Shown in pieces: positions 1 to 10,291 of a stretch of DNA of 64,000 nucleotides. Under the pieces are notes generated by a model. That model was given only the letters and a program-made list of their open reading frames with translations. It was not told the DNA's origin and ran no database searches. The translations under genes and the position numbers were made by a program. Source of the DNA: Anthonomus grandis grandis. Taxonomy: Eukaryota > Arthropoda > Insecta > Coleoptera > Curculionidae. Positions within the stretch are counted from its first letter, which is position 1; each line of letters opens with the position of its first letter. Location: positions 17,525,167 through 17,589,166 of the forward strand of contig NC_065547.1 in assembly GCF_022605725.1 (NCBI RefSeq), given 5' to 3'.

Positions 1-846
1 AATGTATTCTGTATATACTGCAGGTACTATAATGACATCTCTGATGGCCCTATTAAATGGTTGGGTTGCGATAGATGCAACAATTGGATCCATAGAACTT
101 GTGCAGAAAAAGAGGGATCTAATATAGATGAATCAGAACCATTTTTATGCCGAAAATGTTTATTACAAAAAAATGGAAATATTGCTATACCATTAGAACA
201 AAAAACTATTTCTCCCAAAAGGAATGAACCTATCGGTTTAGAACCATTTGAACTCTTTATTAATGAGCAATATTATAAATCAGCCCAGGAGCTTTCCAAA
301 ATAGAAACTGAAACAAAAAATCAAAGAGAATGCCTAGAATGGGCAAATCAAAGAAAAATAAGAATTACGTCCACCAAGGTAGGAAGTATCTGTAGAGCCA
401 AAAGTATTAAAATTTTAAGTGTAATAACAACTAGTATTATTAACCCATTAAATCTAGAGCATCTTCCTGCCATTAAATATGGTATAAAAAGTGAAGAATT
501 GGCTTTAAGGGAATACGAGCGCTTAACAGGAATAAAAACCCATAAATCTGGGCTGCAAGTGCACCGTATTCACCAGTTCATCGCAGACTCACCGGATGCT
601 CTCGTGGAAACCGATGGGCTCCTTGAAATTAAATGTCCGTTTATCATTAGAAATGAAGACCCTAAAGAGGCTATGTTGCTTGGAAAACTTAAATATTGTG
701 ATACCAATGGAAAACTAAGAGTAAATAGCAATTACTATTATCAAATACAAACTTTACTAGAGATAACTGATCGCGATTGGTGTGACTTTTTCATTTACAC
801 TAATCGTGGAGTAAACATTCAAAGAATAGAAAGACACATTTCCTAA
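1..846 (+). CDS. PHD finger-YqaJ-like exonuclease, 5' partial
   Basis: The reading frame is open from the first base of the window, so the N-terminus lies outside. The first ~60 codons form a PHD-type zinc finger (CIYC, then GCDRC, WIHRTC and FLCRKC). A YqaJ/lambda-exonuclease-like fold follows: an AIKYGIKSEELALREYE helix, GL(Q)V, the acidic SPDAL motif, and LLEIKCP, which carries the metal-binding Glu and the catalytic Lys. A YYYQIQTLLEIT helix closes the fold. Proteins of this family are metal-dependent DNA end-processing nucleases. In animals they occur largely in multicopy, transposon-borne genes. The stop at 844-846 is 25 nt before a Ulp1-type protease on the same strand, so the two probably belong to one element, or one gene broken by a frameshift. 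I do not see this element's transposase and cannot assign its superfamily. The domain call is firm; the role in transposition is inference. Confidence 0.8.
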   Translation, partial: NVFCIYCRYYNDISDGPIKWLGCDRCNNWIHRTCAEKEGSNIDESEPFLCRKCLLQKNGNIAIPLEQKTISPKRNEPIGLEPFELFINEQYYKSAQELSKIETETKNQRECLEWANQRKIRITSTKVGSICRAKSIKILSVITTSIINPLNLEHLPAIKYGIKSEELALREYERLTGIKTHKSGLQVHRIHQFIADSPDALVETDGLLEIKCPFIIRNEDPKEAMLLGKLKYCDTNGKLRVNSNYYYQIQTLLEITDRDWCDFFIYTNRGVNIQRIERHIS

Positions 847-871
847 ATTAGTCTCCTTTTTTAAATTTTAT

Positions 872-1771
872 TTGGTTCCTTCAATTAACAATAATTTTAC
901 TGCGGTAACAAATCCAATAAAATGGACAACTGTGAGAAAGATAAAATTATTTGAAAATGGTCTTGTCACTGATTATAAATATTATTTGCGTAATATCAAT
1001 AAAAAATTTTATATCGGTTTTTATTCCAATGCGATGTGTGATATTCGAGAAATTACTCAAGAGGATTTCGAAACTCTTAATGGCTCTACATGGCTAAACA
1101 ATTTTATTGTTGATATATGTTTTAACATTTTAAACGAGTCCAACAATTACAATTTATTGACCTGCAGCCTATCCACTTCAATTCTTTTTGATGGCTTTAT
1201 GGATCACGCTGTCAATCAGATTGATATTTTCGATGAAGACATTTTGATTATGCCACTATTAATAGATAATAACCATTTTTGCTTAGCCGTTGCTGATTTT
1301 AGCACAAATACCTTTTTATATTTAAATCCATATGGAAATGAAAAGAATTCCGAAATCTCTATTAGAATTTTTAAAAATTTCAAACACTTTCTAGAAAAGT
1401 ACAAGCAACAGTGCAACAAATCTGATTTTATTAATTTTAATTGGATTTTAAAATACGAGAATCACGTTTTACAAAACGATTCCTATAACTGCGGCATATT
1501 TATAATTTATTTTTTTCAACAAATATGTAACAATTTATCCTTAGAACAACAATTTAACCTGGACAACTATAGAATAGATCTTATGAAACTTCTATTAAAA
1601 AAATCTGACTCTGTGGCAAATAAATGTTTGTATTGTGGATGCTCAAAGAGTAGCAATAAGGAAACCTATTATGTCTGTAAAACGTGCCGAAGGATTGTTC
1701 ACAAAAAAGAGCAATGTGCAGAAAAGGATGAATTCATTTATGGAATATGTAATCTTTGTAAAGAGTATTAA
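872..1771 (+). CDS. Ulp1/C48-type cysteine protease with C-terminal zinc finger
   Basis: This open frame of about 300 codons has Ulp1 (SUMO-protease-like) motifs in order: STWLNNFIVDICF, the catalytic His in IDNNHFCLAVADF, YLNPYG where the family usually has Asp (here Asn), and the nucleophile in QNDSYNCGIFI. The last ~50 residues are a cysteine-rich finger (CLYCGC, CKTC, HKKEQC, CNLC) that resembles a PHD/RING fold. The first in-frame initiator is not a convincing ATG. The frame is also open upstream, overlapping the end of the YqaJ gene, so the true start may be an upstream exon or the two genes may be one. C48-like proteases are common accessory proteins of eukaryotic DNA transposons. Association with the adjacent nuclease is by position only. 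The Asn-for-Asp change makes protease activity uncertain. Confidence 0.75.
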   Translation: MVPSINNNFTAVTNPIKWTTVRKIKLFENGLVTDYKYYLRNINKKFYIGFYSNAMCDIREITQEDFETLNGSTWLNNFIVDICFNILNESNNYNLLTCSLSTSILFDGFMDHAVNQIDIFDEDILIMPLLIDNNHFCLAVADFSTNTFLYLNPYGNEKNSEISIRIFKNFKHFLEKYKQQCNKSDFINFNWILKYENHVLQNDSYNCGIFIIYFFQQICNNLSLEQQFNLDNYRIDLMKLLLKKSDSVANKCLYCGCSKSSNKETYYVCKTCRRIVHKKEQCAEKDEFIYGICNLCKEY

Positions 1772-1940
1772 AAAATCAGCATACAATAAACCAAATTAAC
1801 AGAATATATTTTGTTAAAAAAAATCTATAAGAAACTACCTATAAAAAAACTATAATTTTTTTTTAAATATATAAGAAATATAAATATTATTATTTAATTC
1901 TGAAAGCGCGTGCATCCAAACTAGTGCTGACTGCTGACAC

Positions 1941-2616
1941 AAGTGTGAATTTAAAAGTATCCCAAAAAAATATGTTACTTTACAGATAATTCATTGATTT
2001 TCATAAAAATAGGAGGGCACTAAATCATAAACATTCTTGAAATCGGGATTTTATCAAAATTTAATTTTTTCTAGAGGTTATGAAGGGGTGGCCACTATCT
2101 AAACTTATGTTAGTGTATACCTAAAAGTATCCTTAATATCACTATTAAAACAAAACTCCTGCACTCCGATTTGCATACAAGTAAGAGGGCACTAAATAAC
2201 GAACATTCTTGAAAAAATCGGGATTTTGACTAAATTTCATTTTTTTTAGAGGTTATGAAGGGGTGGCAACTATCTAAACTTATGTTAGTGTATACTCAAA
2301 AGTATCCTTAATATCACTATTAAAACAAAACTCCTGCACTCCGATTTGCATACAAGTAAGAGGGCACTAAATAACGAACATTCTTGAAAAAATCGGGATT
2401 TTGACTAAATTTCATTTTTTTTAGAGGTTATGAAGGGGTGGCAACTATCTAAACTTATGTTAGTGTATACTCAAAAGTATCCTTAATATCACTATTAAAA
2501 CAAAACTCATGCACTCCGATTTGCATACAAGTAAGAGGGCACTAAATAACGAACATTCTTGAAAAAATCGGGATTTTGACCAAATTTCATTTTTTTTAGA
2601 GGTTATGAAGGGGTGG
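1941..2616. repeat. 175-bp tandem satellite, about 3.8 copies
   Basis: The phrase GGTTATGAAGGGGTGG recurs at 2076, 2251, 2426 and 2601, an exact 175-bp period. The two central units differ at only a few sites. The first unit (from about 1941) is clearly more diverged, as expected at an array edge. The array begins 170 bp after the Ulp1-type gene, so it may be a subterminal array of the same element. Confidence 0.9.
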
Positions 2617-3873
2617 TATCTATTTTAATCAATCAGTAATGATTATCATAATATTTTAATATAATAACTCATCCACCATAAAATATCAGAAATTATTAAA
2701 ATGGAATAACTAATATTAAACTTTAAAAAATATTATTTTTCCTCATGTACGCTTTTTTTTTTAACATTACATTTATTTTTTAATGCATCAAAAAGATAAA
2801 ATTAGTACTATTACGTAATTTTTTACAGATGATGTTCATTTCCTTAGATTTTTTAAAGTATCCGGCCTGACGCAAATAGTAGGCCGGTCACACGTAGCGG
2901 TAACTTTATGGCTGGCATTTTATGGATAACTTCACACAAACTCACCGGCCGGCCTTGTGTGATTATTTTGTTTTTGGCATGACTTGCATATCATAATATT
3001 GTCATGTGAAAAAGTCCGCAATTTTTTTCGTAAACATTGGCCTAAGGGGAGTAGTTTATTTTTTTCAGCGTTGTTAATTTTTGAAACAAAACAAAAATGT
3101 CTAGTCTTACGCGTTTTACGGGTGGCGATAAAAAAATATTTAAATTGGACAGCCTTGTATTTTATTCTTATTATAGGTTAGGTACAAATTTTATCTTACA
3201 ATTTTTTTATACAAGGTGGTCCAAAAAAGTTAAATCAGATAAGTAAATATAAAAAAATAAATCTGTACCATGTAACTAATGGTTAATTAAACTGCTCCTT
3301 AAACAAGCATTTTTTATAATTTTTAATCTTTTTAAAACATAGTTTTTGGTCGATTGGTAACATTATTTTAGGGTTGCCTTCCTTTTAATAATTAAAGTGG
3401 TTTATTACAAATAATTTTAAATAAAAGTTTAGTTAGAGACAAAACTAATATAAATTGATTAATTAAACATCAAACTCTTTCTTTCAAAAAAAAATTAAAT
3501 AAATTTGAAGCAAAATTCTGACGTACTTGGCAGATGTCAAAAAAAGATACACCAACAATTTTCTTTTTTGACGAGCTTTTACAGAAGGTGTTACGTGTTA
3601 CAAGTGGCAGTAAGTGTCGAAAATAGCCTGTAAAAATATTACCATAATATTAACCTAAATTTTCAACTTTTTTTTTATGTGATGACTCTTAAGAATTTTA
3701 GAAATGAAGTAACCTGGTGTTCTTCTAAATGCAACGATATGTAGGTACATACTTTATTTTATCAATTTTGCTAACAGTTAAAACATATCTGAAGTGATGT
3801 AGAGAAACTTTTTATTTGCAGTTTTATTTGAAAGATCATACTTCTTGCTTTGTTTAGATCTATTTTTTTTTTA
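2617..3873. other. AT-rich non-coding interval
   Basis: No supported gene. A GC-rich patch at about 2862-2965 contains GGCCGG three times and short inverted pieces (TCACAC and TTGTGTGA). This resembles a transposon terminus, but no matching partner was found. The first THAP exon expected for the downstream P-like gene was not found here. Confidence 0.4.
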
Positions 3874-6309
3874 GGAAATGCACAACTTGACAACGAAGAC
3901 TTGTTAAAAAACAAGCATATTTGCGCAAATGATTTTACTGACCATGACTTTAAAACTTTAAAAAAACATAGGTTAAAAGATAATGCGGTCCCTGTCCATT
4001 ATAAGTCTTTATTAAATAATGATGGCACTTTACACCTTTTGACTCTTAAAAAGACTTATGCTAACGCAAGGAATTATGATGGACTGACAATAACATCAAA
4101 TAGTCCTTGCGCTACTCCGTGCAATAGCCCTATCATATTTGAACATGAGGAATCTGATTTTATAGATGAAAATATCGACCTTCCATCTAGTAAAACTTCT
4201 CCCATTACCTTGAAGCTTAAAAAAAAATATCATGTCAAAAGAGAGAAATTATAATATGCGGCGAAAATTGAGACGTTCACAAGAAAAAGTACGCCAGTCA
4301 AAATTCACAGTTTTTACTCTTTTACCTTTTTTATCATTTTTATCTGTTACTGCCAAAACATTTGTAGTTATGCAAATAAGAGGTAAACGACGCACTCTAT
4401 ATTCTCAGTCCGAAAAACAGTTGGCAATATCTCTATACTATAAATCGCCATCTTGTTATAAATTTTTGAGAAAAAAAGGCGTCATATTACCATCTATGTA
4501 CGTCAACCATTCAAAAATGGATTGGACAAAATACATTCAAGACTGGTGTTGTTGACAATATAAAAACCTGTCTTAAACTAAAATGCGATGGCATGGATAA
4601 AAAAGAAAAAAAATATCTGGTGGCTTTTGATGAAATGTCAATTAAAAAATGCTTCGAATATAATAAAAAACTTGACGTTGTTGAAGGTTTCGAAGACTTA
4701 GGTCCTTTGGGTCGTCAGCTAAAAGAGGCTTCACATGTTTTAGTTTTTTCAATTCGAGGTATATATTCATCTTGGAAGTATCCCCTGGCCTACTTTTTCT
4801 CTCATTCAGCGACAACTGGCAAAAATCTACAGCGTTTAATTTTGAATATTCTTAAAACATTAACTGAAATAGGATTTATACCAAAAGCGTTAGTCTGTGA
4901 CCAAGGTACTCCGAATAGGGCAGCATATAAATTATTGAAGGTTACGAAAGAACAATCCTATTTCCATTTTAATGATTCTAAAATTTTTGCTTTGTTTGAT
5001 GCCCCACATCTTTTTAAAAGCTTAAGACATAATTTGCTATCAGGGACTTTTAAATTGCCATCACAAAAAAGCATAGCTTTTATATCTACGTAATTAGAAA
5101 AACGTATGAAATTGACAAATGTTCCCTGACTGCTGACTTCCCAAAATTACGGACAGGCATATAAACCCCAATGCTTTCGAGAAAATGTCTTGCTCATTGG
5201 CTCTACAAGTATTTTCCAAAACTATGGCGGATACCTAAAAAAGTAGGCCTTCATACAGCGGAGTTTGTAGAGTTAATGAACAATTTATTTGACGCATTGA
5301 ACAGCAAGCGCCCTTTTACAAAGAATCCTTACAGTTGCGCCCTAAATGAGCATAGCACATATTATGTAAACCTTATTTTACAAGGGAAATCTCTTTTTGG
5401 TTCTTTATCTAAATTGGGCCGTAAAAAGTCCGGCATTTTTGAAACAAGGCTTCCATGTTTCGATGGTATGGTACAGACTATTAATGCAATAGAACAACTT
5501 TTTAGTAGCGAAAAGCGGGATAAAATCCAGTTTATACTCACGAATAGACTAAATCAAGACTTTTTAGAAAATTTATTTTCCATGGCTAGACAACGGGGAG
5601 GGTGGAATTTAAACCCAACTGCTAAATCTTTTAGATTATTTTTTAGAATCAAAAGTATAACCGGTTTATTAGCACCCTCTACTTTATCCAATTGCGAAGA
5701 AGACACAGTTTTATTAACGGAGTTGACAAGAACCACAAATTTGTCTAAAAACACCAATATTGACACCTCTAACCCTAACGAGACTAACATACACATGGAT
5801 GAGGATAATTCCAATGATGATATGTCCAATGAATCAATGGAGGTTGCCAAAATAGGAGAACTGTAACATCAAAAATTAGTTTAGAACAATCTGTAAATCA
5901 TTATTATGCTGTATATTTAGTAAGACGTGTTATAGAACAATTTAAGTGTTCAAAATGCAAACTTAATTTCCAGACTAATATAAATTTGTCAGAGCCTTCA
6001 CAATCATTTCTCCTTAATAAGAGCTTCACTGGGCAAGAAAGGACATCACTATGTTCAAGTTATTATCAGATCAATGGCAACATTTATTACAATAAATATA
6101 AGCATCAAGAACTAGTAGCTACAAAAATTAAAAATAAAGTAATTTCGAAAAACATGATTTGGTTGGGTCTTAACAGCGATGAGTGCTATCCTCATAAGCT
6201 ATTTTTAATTAATAAATTGGTTCAGATAAGCCTATTTAAATTTTGTAAATGGTCAATAATCAGATCGAAAAATAGCAAGCAAAAAATTGCAAATTTACAA
6301 AATTTGTAA
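3874..6309 (+). pseudogene. P-element superfamily (THAP9-like) transposase, broken
   Basis: An acceptor-like pyrimidine tract ending in AG at about 3874 precedes the second half of a THAP DNA-binding domain (NKHICANDF and RLKDNAVPVHY). The first THAP exon is missing. Downstream blocks are in family order but in shifting frames: KTFVVMQIRGKRRTLYSQSE with YYKSPSCYKFLRKKG (4330-4490); the RNase H-like core with LVAFDEMSIKKC and LVCDQGTPNRAAY; DAPHLFKSLRHNLL; then FLTNRLNQDFLENLFSMARQ with the catalytic Glu context (about 5540-5590). A C-terminal tail (YYAVYLVRR and CSKCKLNF) reaches 6309. Frame changes lie near 4250 and 4500, and a break with stops lies at 5093-5170. The acidic catalytic set is still visible, but the gene cannot make an intact protein. 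Terminal repeats were not identified. Confidence 0.85.
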
Positions 6310-7627
6310 AGAATTAAAATATTAATTATAAAGAGGTTAGGGGGCCATTTTAGCCATTTATTTATTATGTAAAGTAAAACTATTTCTTGATGTTAATGTT
6401 TTTATGTAAAATACCTAGAAAAAGTGAATTTTGAGTTTCTAGTAAATTACAGTCCGAACTAAGAAGAATTTTATTACTTTTAGTTTCTATTTCTTTAGAT
6501 TTTTTTTATAGAATTCTATATATTTTCTAAATAGAATAATTTTATTATAGAATGAAAATTTGCTTTGTTTAAATTAATTTCGGATTATTTCATCACAGTT
6601 GGGGCAGTTTTTTTTTGCAATATAAAACCGTTCAAAATTTACCCTATCTTTTTTTTATTTATACGTTTTACCCATAAGCCAAGAATTACCTAATGGCCAA
6701 TAAAAAGTATCAATAATAATAGCAAAATTACTAAAATGAAGGGTTTAAATCACTTAGGTTTTAAGTTTGCTAAACATATGTACATATATTTGAATAAGTG
6801 TGCAATGAGGAAGTTGCATGAAAAACAAAATCGGTTAAGTCTAACCGGGAAGAACAAAGTAAAATAATCAATACGTATTTTTTTATTTTGCTTAAATCCG
6901 ATTATTTCAAAAGATATTCGAGTTTTTAGTTTTGTATATAGAGATATACAAAGCATGGAGTGACGACATTAAACTATCGTCTTATGACGTCACAGGCACA
7001 TTTCAAACCGCTGTAACTCTGTCAATTTTGGAACTATGAAAAAAAGAAAAAACACGTGTTTATTTATTTTTCATTCCCTATCAAAATCAAAAATAAAAAA
7101 AATTGATGCAACTTCCTCATTCCATCTTTCTTCTTTCTAAACATTTTTTGAAACTGTGAGATATTTGTAGGAATTTGATAATTTTTTATTAACCATTTTT
7201 TAGAAGGCGCAATACTACGCAATAAAATAATTTTCTGTAAAACATGAATTCGACTCAACAATTTAGATTTTATTTAATAAAATTTAGTATCTAAATATCT
7301 TAAAAACCTTAATACCTTAACTATATGATTTCCACTATAAACGTAAATAAAAAATTAAACTAATCAAATAATCTACTCTACAAAAAAATACGGGCTAATA
7401 CAGATAAAAATATCTTACTGGGCGAATTTCTGATCATTCATCTGTAGCAGTAGTTTAATTTTGTTAAATTTAGGACAATCCGGCAACCCGCTTCATCGCT
7501 CCGTCGAAACAAACCGGCGCGATTTTAAAAATTTCCAATTTAATAAGGCCGGCCGACGACAGCGCCAAGTGCGGCGTGCGCCACGTCCTTTGGTAAGATT
7601 ACGCGTCTATTCTCTCGTTAGCCTATG
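6310..7627. other. Non-coding interval, mostly AT-rich
   Basis: No gene is supported. An inverted match (ATGCAACTTCCTCATT near 7104, its complement near 6803) could be the ends of a small MITE of about 320 bp. A GC-rich stretch at 7478-7600 (CGGCAACCCGC, GGCCGGCCGACGACAGCG) stands out from its surroundings but has no reading frame I trust. Confidence 0.35.
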
Positions 7628-7665
7628 ACCGCGGTTAAAACCGATAGATCGCTTGGAATCGGTTA
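7628..7665. repeat. Solo terminal repeat of the AACCGATT MITE family
   Basis: These ~37 bp match, in reverse complement, the left end of the short element at 44805-45328 (CGCTTGGAATCGGTT core, ACCGCGGTTAAAAC flank). No partner end was found upstream, so this is a truncated copy directly abutting the foldback element that starts at 7730. Confidence 0.6.
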
Positions 7666-7729
7666 TAATGTCACTTTTGACATAACCTAAACGTAAAAAG
7701 TTAAAAAATTGTATGTGGCGTCAATGTAT

Positions 7730-9976
7730 AACCGATTTTAGGCGAATAACTAAAGCGTTTTGGTTTTTACTAATTTCCGATTGGTATTTACCGAAACGTT
7801 TAGGTGCTGTTGGTTTTTAAAAAGTCATTCTATCTACTGCCAAGGTCGTCACCAACATTAGAGGTAAATACCCAACTAGTAATTTTTAATTTTTGGTTAA
7901 ATGGTTATTTGAAATGCCAAGACATCCTAAAAAAAATAAAAATAAAGTCTGAATTTAAATACGTTGTACTCCATTAGCCGAAGTTCTCTTGAAGGCATTT
8001 TATTAGAAGGGATATATTTCTCCTTCAAAGCAAGGGGTCCGGTAAAGTTAAAGGGACGTCTAAAACCGATTTTCTTTTGAAAATTTTTACATAGAATGTT
8101 GAGTGTGGTCAAAATATTGATAAAAAAGTGAGGATGATTGGAAAAAATACAAAATTTTGGAAATTATGAAGGTTTTTCTACATACGTTAAATACGTAATT
8201 ATTGCCAACTTGCACAAGGTTTTTTAGCTCTTGATTTTGCTATAGTTAAAAAATATACATATTGGGGCAATTTTGGAACTTTTTGGGAGTTATTATTGTA
8301 AATTTATATAATTTTTTATCGCTTTGGACCCCTTTTAATTACATACTTTGTAATTTACACACAAGAAAAATGAAACAACAACCTTCTTGACAAAAATGGC
8401 AGTGGCTTCACTACGTCCCCAGTAGTATTTTTTTGTTTTGCCGGGAACACTTTTTAGTTGTATGGGTTAGCTGTGGACTCAATTTTAGATAATAAAGGCA
8501 TAATATAGTTAGATTTTACATTACATGAACAAAACACATTTATCAGGTGTTAAAAAATAGGTAGTATTTATTTAAATTATTTGATATTTTATGTAATTTT
8601 ATATATAATAAATATACATTTTGAAAAAAAAACATAATTTAAGATATTTAATTATTTATAGGTAAATAATAACGATGAGGTTTAATGTATTTTAACTTGT
8701 AGTCAAAACAATAAATATCTTTAAATTCATTATAGGCATTAGGAATCGCGTATTTGTGCCTATAATTCTTATTTTCTAATTATTATCCCATTCACTAAGT
8801 AGGGCTCAAACGACTACCCAACCCACTATTTAGCGCCAACCCAAGGTTCCAATCCCTTTTTGCAATCCCAACTCCACATGTGCGCCAACCACACAGTCCC
8901 ATGTGCGCACACGGGGCTGCCGCCCCATGTGCGCCCATCTTGTATGCGCACACGGGGCTACCGCCCCGTGTGCATATTTTATGATTATATTATAAATAAA
9001 CAAATACTTACCTATAATGAGACAGGACAGAAAATTACGATAATCGTACTAGTACAGTAGACACTCCCAATAAATATGTGACACTGACAGTTTTTTTTAT
9101 TTATGAATAAATCCGTATTTACATATTTGATATTCCTGATTTGCGTGTGAATGGAAATTTCTGTTTATCACCTAAAGAAGTGATGTAAATCCTTCTAAGT
9201 TGCAGAATTTTGTTACTTAAGGTTTTAAATTTAAATTAATAGCATAATAATGGTCAACGTGATGCCTAGTCGCAAATAGAGTGTAGTTAAGCCGGGTGTA
9301 ATTGTGAATCATACGTAAGTAGAAAATCCTTTATAATTTTTAAAATTTTGCATTTTTTTACTTCATCCTCACTTTTTTATCAATAAAATGTTCAAACTCA
9401 ACATTCTATGTAAAAAATTTCAAAAAAAAAACGTTTTTTAGACGTCCCTTTAACTTTAACGGACCCAAAGCAAGAACTATTTCTTGTGTTTCGGAATAAA
9501 GTGACTGCCGTAAATATTTTAAAACCAACACGAAGTTTTCATTAAAAAAAAATCGACAGCCAGTAAGCAGTCTTAATCTTGGATTAGGGATATCAGCATT
9601 ACAAATAGAGTTGGTCATCATGGATAATCAAATTAATGTAACAAAAAATACTTCCAAAACAACAAAACACAGATCCTAAATAATGCCCAAATAAACAAAG
9701 TTAGAAATTTTAGGAACTAAAAATAGAAGAAATAAATACAAGAGATTACCAAATATTATTATTTATAAAGGAATATTATGTAAGAAATGATAATGCAGTA
9801 CACAAAATAAAGTCGTTTTTGTTTTTTATTTACTATTTATAATCAATAAACACTGGTTAAACCAAAACGTTTACACGAAAGCCAGTTGTGACGTCAATGT
9901 AGTTGTTTGGCGTGTAAAAACCAAGGATAACCGCGGTAATTACCAATAAGTTGTAGTTATCCGTCTAAAATCGGTT
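7730..9976. mobile_element. Foldback-like non-autonomous DNA element
   Basis: The ends are inverted copies: AACCGATTTTAGGCGAATAA on the left; reading inward from the right end gives AACCGATTTTAGACGGATAA. Flanking TAT on each side could be a 3-bp target duplication. Inverted similarity continues far inward. For example, 8030-8170 (AAAGGGACGTCTAAAA, ACATAGAATGTTGAG, GATAAAAAAGTGAGGATGA) is mirrored at 9330-9480. The arms are therefore roughly 450-650 bp of imperfect inverted repeat around a ~1.1-kb core. No credible transposase ORF is present; the short frames inside the arms are mirror images of each other. The terminal motif resembles that of the 44805-45328 MITE, suggesting one superfamily, which I cannot name. 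Confidence 0.7.
8905..8973. repeat. Tandem pair of GC-rich hairpins
   Basis: Two consecutive palindromes lie in the core of the foldback element. Arms at 8905-8917 and 8922-8934 (GCGCACACGGGGC, one mismatch) and arms at 8948-8958 and 8963-8973 (GCACACGGGGC, perfect) each have a 4-nt loop. The sequence is sharply GC-richer than its surroundings. Confidence 0.75.
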
Positions 9977-10291
9977 TATGTAACCCTCCCCTTCAAAGTT
10001 GCCAGATCTCTGAAAAGAAAAAGCTGGACAGCGAAATTCAATGTTTTAATATAGAAAAGGAAATGGTCGGGGTGGGGGCTACGGTTTTTAAGAATATCAA
10101 TTAATATTCTTTTGTTTTTAACATTTTCTAAGACATTTTCTTGCTCGATTCCCTAAAAACCGTTGTTTCATCGATAATCATGTCAGCTGAATGATGAGTT
10201 TTTCCTCGGCGAAGCCCTCCATTACATTTTGTTCCTATGCAAGTTTGATGCAGTTTGTTGCAGTCATTCTCCCCTGCTCCTCAAACCGTTT

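Noticed and set aside
2862..2965. GC-rich inverted pieces (GGCCGG, TCACAC, TTGTGTGA) as element ends
   Set aside because: Arms are short and imperfect and no second terminus was found, so no element is called.
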